Positions 44,035 through 53,465 are shown, counted from the first letter of the stretch. The stretch is DNA of 64,000 nt from Ruegeria sp. HKCCD7303 (GCF_013111185.1 NZ_WVRE01000012.1:30800-94799); one strand, 5' to 3'. Notes: generated by a model not told the origin, from the letters alone. Made by a program: numbers and translations.

Positions 44035-45021
44035 TTAATAGCGGCGGTGCACGCGCTTTTGTGAAACCACGTTTCTTTTCTTTTGGCGCTCACGCAAGAA
44101 GACAAACAATCCCGATCCCAAGATCAGCGTGATACCAATTGCGACCGGCAGGTTTGGCAATTCGCCCCAGATTGCCCATCCCCAAAAAATCGCCATTGGA
44201 AGGCCGACATATTCAAATGGAGCCACCGTGGCAGCATCTGCCAAACGGTAAGCCTGGCCCAGGCAATAGCCGATGATCGCGGAATTAAACCCAAGCCCGA
44301 CAAACAACCACCGATCGGTACCTTCTGGCCAGACCCAGGCTCGAAGTAGAAAAACCAGGCTTTCGTTCTCGAACGCTGAGGCGAAACGTCCATCTCCCGC
44401 CACCGACCAGAATAACAAGCTGACGACGATGAAACACGTTTGAATGTAGACAGCCATAGCCGAGGCTTTGGATTTTGCGCCAAGTAAGCGGGTAAGCACG
44501 TTGTTAAGCGCGTAGGTAAAAGCCGCGACAACCGGAAGGGCGTACATCACCAGGCCAACGTCACGTGTGCCACCGGCCTCCCACGGGCGAGTCATTATTA
44601 TAACGCCTACGAAACCTACAATTACGGCACCAATTCGCATGGGGCCAACTTTTTCCCCGAGTAATGGGATGCTGAGCAGCGTTATCATCAAGGGCGCGAC
44701 AAAGAACACCGCAGTCGCTTCGGCCAGAGGCATAACAGCCAAGGCTGTAAAGAACGTCAGATTGGCAACGACGATGAGCGCTCCTCGCAAAAGGTGGAGC
44801 CCCGGCTGATCTGTTTTCAAGATTTTCCAACCGCCTTCCATCTGCACCAGGGCCAAACTGAACCCGATTCCGATCAGCGATCTCGTGAAGACCATTTGAT
44901 GCAAAGGGTAACCACCCGACAGAAACTTGATCACCATGTCGTTGACAGAAATTGCCAAAATTCCGATCAGAATGAAAACAATACCAGCTGTCGGGTTTTG
45001 CAACTTTTGGCCTTCGGTCAT
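44035..45021 (-). CDS. EamA/DMT family transporter
   Basis: A 328-residue membrane protein with two EamA repeats and ten predicted helices. The first repeat starts at AGIVFILIGILAISVNDMVI, and its end has PLMITLLSIPLLGEKVGPMR; the second starts near VGLVMYALPVVAAFTYALNN and ends with AIFWGWAIWGELPN. A basic tail follows (RERQKKRNVVSQKRVHRRY). DMT-family proteins export amino acids or other metabolites; the substrate is unknown. ATG 45021 has AAAGGA about seven bases upstream and is preferred over an in-frame start at 45057. Its 3' end converges with the CHAP gene. Confidence 0.88.
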   Translation of the reverse strand: MTEGQKLQNPTAGIVFILIGILAISVNDMVIKFLSGGYPLHQMVFTRSLIGIGFSLALVQMEGGWKILKTDQPGLHLLRGALIVVANLTFFTALAVMPLAEATAVFFVAPLMITLLSIPLLGEKVGPMRIGAVIVGFVGVIIMTRPWEAGGTRDVGLVMYALPVVAAFTYALNNVLTRLLGAKSKASAMAVYIQTCFIVVSLLFWSVAGDGRFASAFENESLVFLLRAWVWPEGTDRWLFVGLGFNSAIIGYCLGQAYRLADAATVAPFEYVGLPMAIFWGWAIWGELPNLPVAIGITLILGSGLFVFLRERQKKRNVVSQKRVHRRY

Positions 45022-45279
45022 GGAGCGTCCTTTCAAATGGCCACTAACACGGGCCATCTAACGGGTCACGTCACTTTGCGACCCTCTGTGGTCGTAGCTC
45101 GCATTCCATGCAGTGTTGGTGCCAGTTTGGGTTTGGGAGAGTGCGCCAGATCAAAACAGGTATTTCGTTTCAAGCCTGGCCCGATGACATCAGGTTTATA
45201 CGTAACGGAAGTCTAGAAACCGTTGCTCGGTTGCCTCTAACGTCGCGTGGCAGGAAGACAATATGGGCGGCACTGTCGG

Positions 45280-46626
45280 ATGTTCGGGAAAATAGTGAAA
45301 ACACTTGGCGTTTTGACGTTTGTGGGTGGAGCAGGCTTGATTGGGTACCTGCTTGTCGCGCCACCGGATCTGTTGAAGGTTGGCACAAATTACTCTGCCA
45401 AAATCGTCTGTTCGAACGTTTTCATTGCCGGACGAGACCCTGATGAGGTGCTGGCCGTTGATGTGCAGGCACCGGGGCATCCGCTGCTCAAGCAGGTCTC
45501 GATCGACGTTGATCAAGAGGCGCAATCGGTGCAAGCGCGGCTGTTTCGGTTCTTTGCCCCGGCGACATCGCAGTTCCGCGAAGGGCTGGGCTGCACCAAT
45601 GTTCATGATGCGGCCCTGAGTGATCAGTCGTTGGTTCCCCCCAATCGCCCCGCACAAGGCCTTTGGCCAGCAGGCGATGAAGTTGCGCTGTCGCAGGACC
45701 CGCAGATTCAAAGCATCATGTCTGATGAGGCTTTGCTTGGCGAAGGATACCGCGCTGTCGTGGTAGTTCGAAATGGGCGCATTGTGACCGAGGCGTATGC
45801 CGATGGGTTCGATGCGCAAACCCCACTGCTGGGTTGGTCCATGACCAAAACGATAACGGCTGGATTGATCGGCACTTTAGTTGAAACCGGTCGGATGAGC
45901 CTTGCGGACAATCTGGTCGACAGTTTTCCGGATTGGGCCGAGGATTCGCGCCGGGGCATTACTGTGGCCGATATGTTGTCCATGACTGGCGGCTTGCAAT
46001 GGGACGAGGAATATGGCGACGTTTCGGACGTCACGCGGATGCTGTATCTCGGTAATGATATGGCTGCCTTTGCAGCGGAACGAGTGCCCGAAGCCAAACC
46101 CGGCACAGACTTCAATTATTCCTCGGGAACAACCACGGTTCTTTCGCGGGTGTGGCAAGATAAGCTGCCTGACGGTGGGCTGACATATCCGCAAACGGCT
46201 CTGTTTGCGCCACTGGGTATGGCCTCGGCGATCCTTGAGACAGATGCCAACGATACGTTTATCGGGTCCAGCTATATGTATGCCACGGCCCGTGACTGGG
46301 CCCGGTTTGGTCAGCTTTTGTTGCAAAAGGGAGTTTGGGACGGCGCCCGGATCTTGCCCGAAGGTTTTGTGGACTGGATGGTCGAGCCTGTTGATGCCTC
46401 GGACGGGCGCTATGCCAAAGGGCACCTTTGGTTGGAAGCCCCCGGAGATTTTCCACCGTTCGAAGATGCCTATTGGCTGCAGGGGCACGATGGTCAGTTC
46501 ATCGGCGTTTTCCCGTCGCATGACATGGTTGTTCTACGGATGGGGCTGACGCCATCCCGGTTTGGCTACTCTTCCTTGCCGTTGGCGCAGGCGTTGACTA
46601 CAGCCTTTGGGGACGATTCGTCTTAA
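45280..46626 (+). CDS. Serine hydrolase (class C beta-lactamase/penicillin-binding-protein-like)
   Basis: A 448-residue protein with one N-terminal membrane anchor (TLGVLTFVGGAGLIGYLLVA) and a periplasmic beta-lactamase-like serine hydrolase domain from about residue 150. Catalytic elements are the SxxK motif GWSMTKTITAGL, FNYSSGTTT in the Tyr position, and LQGHDGQFIGVF near the C-terminus replacing the KTG box. Members include 6-aminohexanoate-dimer hydrolase and esterase-type enzymes (COG1680). A cysteine-containing segment of about 100 residues precedes the domain. ATG 45280 starts directly at the anchor. It is not in an obvious operon; acnB follows after about 180 bases. Confidence 0.87.
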   Translation: MFGKIVKTLGVLTFVGGAGLIGYLLVAPPDLLKVGTNYSAKIVCSNVFIAGRDPDEVLAVDVQAPGHPLLKQVSIDVDQEAQSVQARLFRFFAPATSQFREGLGCTNVHDAALSDQSLVPPNRPAQGLWPAGDEVALSQDPQIQSIMSDEALLGEGYRAVVVVRNGRIVTEAYADGFDAQTPLLGWSMTKTITAGLIGTLVETGRMSLADNLVDSFPDWAEDSRRGITVADMLSMTGGLQWDEEYGDVSDVTRMLYLGNDMAAFAAERVPEAKPGTDFNYSSGTTTVLSRVWQDKLPDGGLTYPQTALFAPLGMASAILETDANDTFIGSSYMYATARDWARFGQLLLQKGVWDGARILPEGFVDWMVEPVDASDGRYAKGHLWLEAPGDFPPFEDAYWLQGHDGQFIGVFPSHDMVVLRMGLTPSRFGYSSLPLAQALTTAFGDDSS

Positions 46627-46755
46627 CAGACCTCTTCATCCCGCGCTTGCGATGGTAACGACCTTGGCAGGCTGCAACCGGCTCAGGACACCGGGTCGCA
46701 GGTCTGGGGCTTGCATGTGGCGCAGTTTTAGTATACCGCCGCATACAAATTGAAA

Positions 46756-46780
46756 GTACCGGCCTTTTGACTGCCGGTAC
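46756..46780 (+). promoter_or_regulatory. Perfect stem-loop in the acnB leader
   Basis: GTACCGGC at 46756-46763 and GCCGGTAC at 46773-46780 form an eight-base-pair stem with a nine-base loop, 25 bases before the acnB start codon. No T-run follows, so it is not a terminator. It may be an RNA structure affecting translation of acnB or a protein-binding palindrome. Its function is unknown. Confidence 0.55.
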
Positions 46781-46805
46781 ACCCAGCTAAATGGTCGGAC
46801 CCGTC

Positions 46806-49595
46806 ATGAGCCTCTATACTGATTACCTGAATGAAATCGAAACCCGCAAAGAGCAGGGCCTGAGCCCTAAACCCATCGATGACGGGGCTTTGGCGAAGGA
46901 AATCATTGATCAGATCCGTGATCCCCAGAACGACCATCGCGCAGACTCGCTGAACTATTTCATCTACAACACGCTGCCCGGCACAACCAGCGCGGCCGGC
47001 GAAAAGGCTAGCTTTCTGAAAGAGATCATTCTGGGCCAAGCTGACGTCGAAGAAATCTCGCAGGACTTTGCGTTCGAACTGCTGTCGCACATGAAAGGTG
47101 GCCCCTCGGTCGAGGTTCTTCTGGATCTTGCGCTGGGTGATGATGCTGCAATCGCAGGCAAGGCAGCCGAGGTATTGAAAACGCAGGTCTTCCTTTATGA
47201 TGCGGACACAAACCGTCTGAAGGCCGCGCTTGAGGCCGGCAACACAATCGCGCGGGACATTCTGGAAAGCTACGCCAAGGCTGAGTTTTTTACCAAGCTG
47301 CCTGACATCGACGAAGAAATTGAAATCGTCACATATGTGGCTGCCGAGGGTGACATTTCTACGGACCTTCTGTCACCAGGCAACCAGGCGCATTCGCGTG
47401 CTGACCGCGAACTGCACGGCAAGTGCCTGATCTCGGAAAAGGCGCAGCAGGAAATCCAGGATCTAAAGCTTCAGCACCCCGGTAAACGTGTCATGCTGAT
47501 CGCTGAAAAGGGGACCATGGGCGTTGGTTCTTCGCGTATGTCCGGCGTGAACAATGTGGCGTTGTGGACGGGTAAGCAGGCCAGCCCATATGTGCCCTTT
47601 GTCAATTTTGCCCCAATTGTTGCGGGTACAAACGGCATCTCTCCGATCTTCCTGACCACCGTCGGTGTGACCGGCGGTATCGGTCTTGACCTGAAAAACT
47701 GGGTCAAGAAGGTGGACGAAGACGGCAATGCGATCCTGAACAACGACGGCAACCCGATTCTGGAAGAAAAGTACTCGGTTGCCACAGGCACAGTTCTGAA
47801 GATCAACACCAAAAACCACAAGCTGCTGAGCGAGGATGGCGATGAGCTGGTTGACGTGTCCTCGTCCTTTACCCCGCAAAAAGTGGAATTCATGAAGGCT
47901 GGTGGCTCTTACGCCATTGTTTTTGGAAAGAAGCTGCAAACATTTGCGGCCGAAACGCTGGGCGTCGAAGCACCTTTGGTCTTTGCTCCGTCCAAAGAAA
48001 TCAGCCATGAAGGTCAGGGCCTGACCGCTGTCGAGAAGATCTTTAACAAGAACGCGGTCGGCACAACGCCGGGCAAGACCCTGCACGCCGGATCGGACGT
48101 GCGCGTGAAGGTCAACATCGTTGGGTCGCAGGACACCACTGGCCTGATGACCATGCAAGAACTTGAGGCGATGGCCGCCACCGTGGTGTCACCGATTGTT
48201 GATGGGGCTTATCAGTCCGGCTGCCACACTGCGTCGGTCTGGGACGCCAAGGCGCAAGCCAACACGCCGCGTCTGATGAAGTTCATGAATGACTTCGGCC
48301 TTGTCACCGGTCGTGATCCGAAAGGCGTCTATCATTCGATGACCGACGTGATCCACAAGGTGCTGAACGACATCACCGTGGACGACTGGTCGGTCATTAT
48401 CGGCGGTGACAGCCACACGCGTATGTCCAAAGGTGTGGCCTTTGGGGCCGACTCGGGCACCGTGGCGCTGGCACTGGCAACGGGTGAAGCATCGATGCCA
48501 GTCCCAGAATCGGTCAAGGTGACCTTCAAGGGCCAAATGGCGGATCACATGGATTTCCGCGACGTGGTTCACGCCACACAGGCGCAGATGTTAGAACAGC
48601 ACGGAGATAACGTCTTCCAGGGCCGAGTGATCGAGGTTCATATCGGTACGCTGTTGGCGGACCAAGCGTTCACCTTCACCGACTGGACGGCCGAGATGAA
48701 GGCCAAGGCTTCGGTCTGTATCTCGAATGACGAGACCCTGATCGGTTCGCTGGAATTGGCCAAGTCACGCATCCAGATCATGATCGACAAAGGCATGGAG
48801 CATGAAAACGGCATGCTGCAAAAGCTGATCAACATTGCTGATGCGCGTATTGCTCAGATCAAGTCTGGTGAAAAACCGGCGCTGCAACCCGATGATAACG
48901 CAAAATACTTTGCCGAGGTTGTTGTGGATCTGGACCAGATCAACGAACCAATGATCGCTGACCCCGACGTGAATAACGCCGATGTCTCTAAGCGGTACAC
49001 CCACGATACGATCCGCCCGATTTCATACTACAACGCTGAAAAGCATGTGGATCTGGGCTTTGTCGGCTCTTGCATGGTGCATAAGGGTGACATCAAGATC
49101 GTTGCCCAGATGTTGAAGAACCTAGAAAAGGAAACCGGTAAAGTCGAATTCAAGGCACCGCTGGTGGTCGCGGCCCCGACTTACAACATCATCGATGAGC
49201 TGAAGGAAGAAGGCGACTGGGAAGTGCTTGAAAAATACTCGGGCTTCGAGTTTGACGACCTGTTCCCAAAACAGAAGGCGCGCACCGAGTACGAGAATAT
49301 CCTGTATCTCGAACGCCCCGGCTGTAACCTTTGCATGGGCAACCAGGAAAAAGCCGCCAAGGGTGACACTGTTCTGGCCACCTCGACCCGTCTGTTCCAG
49401 GGCCGCGTCGTGGCCGATGCACCCGACAAGAAAGGCGAAAGCCTGCTGGCCTCGACCCCGGTTGTGGTGTTGTCTGCCATTTTGGGTCGGACGCCCAATA
49501 TCGACGAATACAAGACCGCTGTTGAAGGCATCGACCTGACTAAGTTCGCGCCTTCGGTTGAAAAACCAGCTGGCACGAAGTCGGCGCACTTCTAA
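46806..49595 (+). CDS. acnB: Aconitate hydratase B / 2-methylisocitrate dehydratase
   Basis: A 929-residue AcnB-type aconitase, which isomerises citrate to isocitrate in the TCA cycle. The order of domains is that of AcnB: HEAT-like domain first (YTDYLNEIETRKEQGL), then the swivel domain, then the three catalytic domains. Cluster-ligand cysteines are visible in VGSCMVHKGD (near residue 756) and PGCNLCMGNQEKA (near 839-842); substrate-site SRMSGVNN and HTASVWDAK are also present. I take ATG 46806 (MSLYTDYLNE) as start because it fits the family; ATG 46791 in frame is an alternative. GC content and codon bias are those of a highly expressed gene. A strong terminator follows. Confidence 0.95.
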   Translation: MSLYTDYLNEIETRKEQGLSPKPIDDGALAKEIIDQIRDPQNDHRADSLNYFIYNTLPGTTSAAGEKASFLKEIILGQADVEEISQDFAFELLSHMKGGPSVEVLLDLALGDDAAIAGKAAEVLKTQVFLYDADTNRLKAALEAGNTIARDILESYAKAEFFTKLPDIDEEIEIVTYVAAEGDISTDLLSPGNQAHSRADRELHGKCLISEKAQQEIQDLKLQHPGKRVMLIAEKGTMGVGSSRMSGVNNVALWTGKQASPYVPFVNFAPIVAGTNGISPIFLTTVGVTGGIGLDLKNWVKKVDEDGNAILNNDGNPILEEKYSVATGTVLKINTKNHKLLSEDGDELVDVSSSFTPQKVEFMKAGGSYAIVFGKKLQTFAAETLGVEAPLVFAPSKEISHEGQGLTAVEKIFNKNAVGTTPGKTLHAGSDVRVKVNIVGSQDTTGLMTMQELEAMAATVVSPIVDGAYQSGCHTASVWDAKAQANTPRLMKFMNDFGLVTGRDPKGVYHSMTDVIHKVLNDITVDDWSVIIGGDSHTRMSKGVAFGADSGTVALALATGEASMPVPESVKVTFKGQMADHMDFRDVVHATQAQMLEQHGDNVFQGRVIEVHIGTLLADQAFTFTDWTAEMKAKASVCISNDETLIGSLELAKSRIQIMIDKGMEHENGMLQKLINIADARIAQIKSGEKPALQPDDNAKYFAEVVVDLDQINEPMIADPDVNNADVSKRYTHDTIRPISYYNAEKHVDLGFVGSCMVHKGDIKIVAQMLKNLEKETGKVEFKAPLVVAAPTYNIIDELKEEGDWEVLEKYSGFEFDDLFPKQKARTEYENILYLERPGCNLCMGNQEKAAKGDTVLATSTRLFQGRVVADAPDKKGESLLASTPVVVLSAILGRTPNIDEYKTAVEGIDLTKFAPSVEKPAGTKSAHF

Positions 49596-49623
49596 ACACG
49601 GTTTTTTGAAACCTAGCATGGAT

Positions 49624-49659
49624 CGCCCGGGCGCCACTTCAGGTGACCGGGCGTTTTTT
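49624..49659 (+). terminator. Rho-independent terminator of acnB
   Basis: CGCCCGG (49624-49630) pairs with CCGGGCG (49647-49653), followed by six T. It lies 29 bases after the acnB stop. Confidence 0.85.
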
Positions 49660-49702
49660 GTAGTGACGGCCATGACCGATTTCAAACGGACGCCCGTCGC
49701 CC

Positions 49703-50161
49703 CTATAGTATCGGTAAGGGTCCTCGGGTCTTGGTTTGCCGAAGAACAAAGTTGCTTCGGGTGTCGCGAACAAGACCAGATTTCAACAAACGTTGCATGA
49801 TAAACACCTCCAGATCCTCGGGCGTCTTGGCGTAGACCTTTAGGATGAAATCATGATCCCCGGTGATCGAGGCGCATTCGACGATCTGCGGCTCTGTTTC
49901 GACCAGACGCAGAAAATCCGCGATGCTCTTTTCCTGGTGATCTTTGAGCGCGACATGGACATAGGCGATGGCATTCAGGCCAACGGCCTTAGCTGGTACC
50001 TGCGCGCGATAACCCGTGACCACTCCGCTTGCTTCAAGATCGCGTACTCGTCGCCAGCATTGCGAGGCTGACAAACCAGTCCGATCTGCCAGTTCCTGCA
50101 TCGACAGACGTCCACTGATCTGAAGCTCTCGGAGAATATCTATATCAGCAGGATGAAGCAT
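49703..50161 (-). CDS. Lrp/AsnC family transcriptional regulator
   Basis: A 152-residue Lrp-type regulator: an N-terminal HTH (DIDILRELQISGRLSMQELA, LSASQCWRRVRDLEASGVV) and a C-terminal RAM ligand-binding domain (AIAYVHVALKD, IVECASITGDHDFILKVYAK). It is divergent from phhA across a short AT-rich region, so it probably controls phenylalanine hydroxylation, as PhhR-like or Lrp-type regulators do elsewhere. ATG 50161 is used; GTG 50170 would add three residues (MKQ). The likely effector is an aromatic amino acid, by inference from the neighbour. Confidence 0.88.
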   Translation of the reverse strand: MLHPADIDILRELQISGRLSMQELADRTGLSASQCWRRVRDLEASGVVTGYRAQVPAKAVGLNAIAYVHVALKDHQEKSIADFLRLVETEPQIVECASITGDHDFILKVYAKTPEDLEVFIMQRLLKSGLVRDTRSNFVLRQTKTRGPLPIL

Positions 50162-50195
50162 TTGTTTCACTTATTGTCACCAACCGGATTAATTG

Positions 50196-50211
50196 TTTCA
50201 TTTTAGTGAAA
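50196..50211. promoter_or_regulatory. Inverted repeat in the Lrp-phhA intergenic region
   Basis: TTTCA (50196-50200) and TGAAA (50207-50211) flank six bases in the short AT-rich gap between the two divergent genes. Size and AT-richness fit an Lrp-type operator, and the position could affect both promoters. This is a candidate only. Confidence 0.45.
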
Positions 50212-50280
50212 TAAATTCAGTTATCAAAACAAATCCACCGCGCCGGGCGCGGTATCCTGTATTTAAGCAGGAGGAAACGG

Positions 50281-51081
50281 ATGCCCAAATCGACCAAGTA
50301 CGTTGCCAAGGTCGCTGACGCGCGCGGCCGCATAGCCTATACCGACGAAGAAAACGCTGTCTGGGCCGATCTTTACGCAGCGCAGGCGGATAATGTGCAG
50401 CGCTATATGGCGCGCGAATACCTGGACGGGCTTGCCCGGCTGGACTTGCCCAAAACCAAGGTGCCGTGCTGCGCGGATATCTCGGATCGGTTGCTGGACC
50501 TGACGGGGTGGCGGGTGCAGCCAGTACCGGCGCTGATCGGTTTCAAGACTTTTTTCGGTATGCTGGCGGATCGCGTTTTTCCCGCAGCTTCGTTTATCCG
50601 GTCGCGCGAGGATTTCGACTATATCGAAGAACCGGATATCTTTCACGAGATCTTCGGTCACACCCCATTGCTGAGCGACCCGCGTTTTGCCGCGTTTAGC
50701 CACGCCATCGGGCAGGCAGGCCAGCAGGCGACAGATGCGGATTACGCTTGGCTGATCAGGTTGTACTGGTTTTCCATCGAGTTTGGTTTACGCCGCCAGG
50801 ATGGCCAGATCAAAGCACTGGGATCGGGCTTAGCGTCTTCTCCGACCGAGCTGGTTTATGCCGTGAGCAGTGACATTCCAGATCGGGACCCGTTCGATAT
50901 CCTAACCATCTTGCGAACACCGTACCGTATCGACATGCATCAGATGGGCTATTTTATTCTGGATGATCCCGAGGATTTGTTCGAAGCGGCCGAGCGCGAC
51001 CTTCTGGCCGATATTCGGAACGCGCGTGGTTTGGGGCTGCTGCCCAACAAGTTTCCCGCAAAGGTCGCGGCAGCCGAGTAA
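50281..51081 (+). CDS. phhA: Phenylalanine 4-monooxygenase
   Basis: A 266-residue bacterial phenylalanine hydroxylase, which converts phenylalanine to tyrosine with tetrahydropterin and O2. The non-heme iron ligands are visible: His122 and His127 in DIFHEIFGHTPLL and Glu167 in WFSIEFGL. The length is typical of the bacterial single-domain form. The start ATG 50281 has AGGAGGAAACGG directly upstream, a very strong ribosome-binding site. The divergent Lrp gene is the likely regulator. No pterin dehydratase gene (phhB) lies next to it. Confidence 0.95.
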   Translation: MPKSTKYVAKVADARGRIAYTDEENAVWADLYAAQADNVQRYMAREYLDGLARLDLPKTKVPCCADISDRLLDLTGWRVQPVPALIGFKTFFGMLADRVFPAASFIRSREDFDYIEEPDIFHEIFGHTPLLSDPRFAAFSHAIGQAGQQATDADYAWLIRLYWFSIEFGLRRQDGQIKALGSGLASSPTELVYAVSSDIPDRDPFDILTILRTPYRIDMHQMGYFILDDPEDLFEAAERDLLADIRNARGLGLLPNKFPAKVAAAE

Positions 51082-51096
51082 TCACGCAGTCCACCG

Positions 51097-51618
51097 TCAG
51101 GCGGACAGGTCTTTGTACATGTATGTCGTCGGCTCCAACCTGGGTTCGAACGGGTTTTGGCAATATTTTGGTATTTCCCCCACAATCTGAAACCCAAGGC
51201 TTTCGTACAGCAACCGAGAGGGATCGGTGCTGCGTGTGTCCAGCACCAAAGTCGAGCGGTGCAAGTCGCGCGCGCGTTGAAATAGGGTCTCCATCAAAGC
51301 GCGGCCATATCCGCGGCGCCTGGCGTTCGGATGAACCAAAAGCTTGGCCACATCGGCACGGTGGGGTTGGTTGGGCATTGCCGCTGGTATCAATTGCGCG
51401 GTGCCCACAACGCGTGGACCGTCATACGCTGCAAAGATTTCCAATGCACCTGCGTTCACGCCGGGCCGCACGTTTTGTTGCCAATAGTAGCGCGCGTCTT
51501 CTTGGGTGAACGGCAGGATAAAGCCAATACTGGCCCCGTCATGAACACAGGTGTGCAGAATCTCGGTCAGGTCATCCAGTGCCGCATCAAATTCGGATCC
51601 GGTTAAACGTGTGATCAT
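51097..51618 (-). CDS. GNAT family N-acetyltransferase
   Basis: A 173-residue GNAT acetyltransferase with the acetyl-CoA-binding motif A in ADVAKLLVHPNARRRGYGRA and the following LVLDTRSTDPSRLLYESLGF. It transfers an acetyl group to an unknown amine. Its ATG overlaps the stop of the XRE-cupin regulator gene (ATGA), so they are translated together and the regulator probably controls this enzyme. In-frame codons upstream of the ATG lie in the regulator gene and are not used. Confidence 0.9.
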   Translation of the reverse strand: MITRLTGSEFDAALDDLTEILHTCVHDGASIGFILPFTQEDARYYWQQNVRPGVNAGALEIFAAYDGPRVVGTAQLIPAAMPNQPHRADVAKLLVHPNARRRGYGRALMETLFQRARDLHRSTLVLDTRSTDPSRLLYESLGFQIVGEIPKYCQNPFEPRLEPTTYMYKDLSA

Positions 51619-52169
51619 ACCAGCACCAGAAGATACCGGGCGCCCCGCGTTGTGCCTGTTTCGAACCGGGTCGGGCCAGACAGGTGATAACGCATACAAT
51701 CCCCTGCGTTCAGGGTGTGTGGTGTTCCGTCGACCGTCAGCGTAAGCGCGCCGTCGACCAGAATGAGGTGATGCTCTTGCCCGGATTTGGGGGGCGTATC
51801 ATAGGTGATGACCGTGTTCCGAGGCAGGTGGCCTTCCACCACTTCGGCGTTCAGACCATTCGCGGGGGGGGACACTGCACGGCGGGTGTAGCCTGTTTCA
51901 GGGTCGCTCCATTCGGCTTGGCGTTCAAACGGGATCTTGGGGTCAAAACTGTCCTCGACCATCATAAGCAGACGTGACATCGGCAAGTCGTAAGCCGCGC
52001 AGAGACGGCCAAGGTTTTCTGCCGTTGGGCTTACATCACCTTTTTCCATACGAGATAGGGTGGCGCGGCTTATGCCGCTGTGTTCAGACAACTGGTCCAG
52101 AGACCACCCGCGCCCGCGACGCAGCTCATTCAGTCGATTGGCAAGGCGATTTGAAAGGGTGTCGAGCAT
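51615..52169 (-). CDS. XRE-family regulator with cupin domain
   Basis: A 184-residue regulator: an N-terminal HTH_XRE domain (LANRLNELRRGRGWSLDQLS, SGISRATLSRMEKGDVSPTA) and a C-terminal cupin (SGQEHHLILVDGALTLTVDG, LNAGDCMRYHLSG), probably a small-ligand sensor. This type often regulates amine, polyamine or amino-acid metabolism. It is the first gene of a two-gene operon with the acetyltransferase, overlapping by four bases. An AT-rich upstream region at 52170-52230 is the likely promoter. Confidence 0.9.
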   Translation of the reverse strand: MLDTLSNRLANRLNELRRGRGWSLDQLSEHSGISRATLSRMEKGDVSPTAENLGRLCAAYDLPMSRLLMMVEDSFDPKIPFERQAEWSDPETGYTRRAVSPPANGLNAEVVEGHLPRNTVITYDTPPKSGQEHHLILVDGALTLTVDGTPHTLNAGDCMRYHLSGPTRFETGTTRGARYLLVLV

Positions 52170-52231
52170 AGGCTTCTAGTAGAAAATTTCTCATATAAGA
52201 GAAAAGTTATACGAAATAAACAAAAAGTAAA

Positions 52232-52257
52232 CAAAAAAGAGCGCGAGAATCTCGCGC
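52232..52257 (-). terminator. Rho-independent terminator of the iron-binding protein gene
   Basis: On the minus strand GCGCGAGA and TCTCGCGC form a stem (52241-52257) followed by a run of T interrupted by one C. It lies about 30 bases after the stop at 52286. Confidence 0.8.
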
Positions 52258-52285
52258 CCTTCATGGGTATTAACGATTTGGGGGG

Positions 52286-53302
52286 TTACTTCCAGCCAAC
52301 CTCGTTAAAGATCTTTTGCGCTTCGGGGATGTTCTTGGCAACCTCGGACAGGTTCACTTCGTCAGCCTTGAACTCACCAAGGGTGGCAACAGACTCGGCC
52401 AATTCGACGCTTGAAACGGCCGGGTATTCATCGTTCCCCGCAGAGAAGTACTGCTGCGCCTGATCGCTTGCCAAATATTCAAGGAACAGGACCGCGTTTT
52501 CCTTGTTCGGTGCATGCGCCGCAACGCCGCCGCCCGACAGGTTCATGTGCGCGCCATAGCTGTCCTGGTTGGGGAAAGCCCAGCCGATCATGTCGCGATC
52601 CGCCGAAAGACCTTTGACATCTTTGCGGACCGCGCGCGCAAAGTAATACGTGTTCGATACAGCGATGTCACATTCACCCGAAACGATGCCGCGTAGCTGG
52701 TCGGTGTCACCCCCCTGTGGATCACGTGCCATGTTGGCGACGATACCTTCTGCCCAGGCTTTGGCCGCATCCGCGCCTTCATGGGTAATGATCGATGCCA
52801 ACAGGGTTTGGTTGTACGTGTTGGTCGAAGACCGGATGCAGATCAGACCCTTGTATTCCGGCTTGGCCAGATCGGCATAGGTGGCCGGTGGGTTGGTGAC
52901 GTTTTCCTTGTTGTAGAAAATAATCCGACCACGCTGCGAAAAGCCGAACCACTGATTGTCACTGTCTTGCAGGTTACCAGGAATACGCTCTTCCAGAGTT
53001 GCGCTTTCGATCGACTGCAGGATACCAGCGTCCTTGGCGCGCGCCAGACGTGAGGTGTCAACGGTCAGCATGACGTCTGCGGGCGAGTTGGCGCCTTCTG
53101 CTTCCATCCGCGCGATCAGCTCGTCGGCCTTGCCTTCGATTCGGTTGATGGTGATGCCAGTGGCCTCTTCGAAATCGGTGTAGAGGCGCTCGTCAGTGTC
53201 ATAGTGGCGCGATGAATACAGGTTCAGTTCACCTTCAGCGACAGCGGTGGTGGCAACCAATGCCGACAGGGCGGCAGCCAGGCAGGTTGTGGATTTCAGC
53301 AT
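52286..53302 (-). CDS. Ferric-iron ABC transporter substrate-binding protein
   Basis: A 338-residue periplasmic binding protein of the FbpA/FutA type, with a signal peptide (MLKSTTCLAAALSALVATTAVA). It shows ELNLYSSRHYDTDERLY, ITINRIEGKADELIARM, and the typical iron-site tyrosine pair in VSNTYYFARAV. It captures Fe3+ for an ABC importer. ATG 53302 has TTGGAG about seven bases upstream; a TTG at 53317 is not used. The usual permease and ATPase genes are not adjacent: the gene is followed by its own terminator. Iron control (Irr, RirA or Fur) is likely by family, but I see no sure box. Confidence 0.92.
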   Translation of the reverse strand: MLKSTTCLAAALSALVATTAVAEGELNLYSSRHYDTDERLYTDFEEATGITINRIEGKADELIARMEAEGANSPADVMLTVDTSRLARAKDAGILQSIESATLEERIPGNLQDSDNQWFGFSQRGRIIFYNKENVTNPPATYADLAKPEYKGLICIRSSTNTYNQTLLASIITHEGADAAKAWAEGIVANMARDPQGGDTDQLRGIVSGECDIAVSNTYYFARAVRKDVKGLSADRDMIGWAFPNQDSYGAHMNLSGGGVAAHAPNKENAVLFLEYLASDQAQQYFSAGNDEYPAVSSVELAESVATLGEFKADEVNLSEVAKNIPEAQKIFNEVGWK

Positions 53303-53465
53303 AGTGTACTCCAACAATTGAATTTCGTGTCGGAGATTAACCCGACTGTTTTGCTCAATTATACTATTTCACATTGGATGCAAGAAATTCCGACAGTTTT
53401 ACTTGGTCAAAATGGTCGCAAGTCTGCTTTTCTCTAATTTTCAGGATTCTTTTCACGATAAAGGT

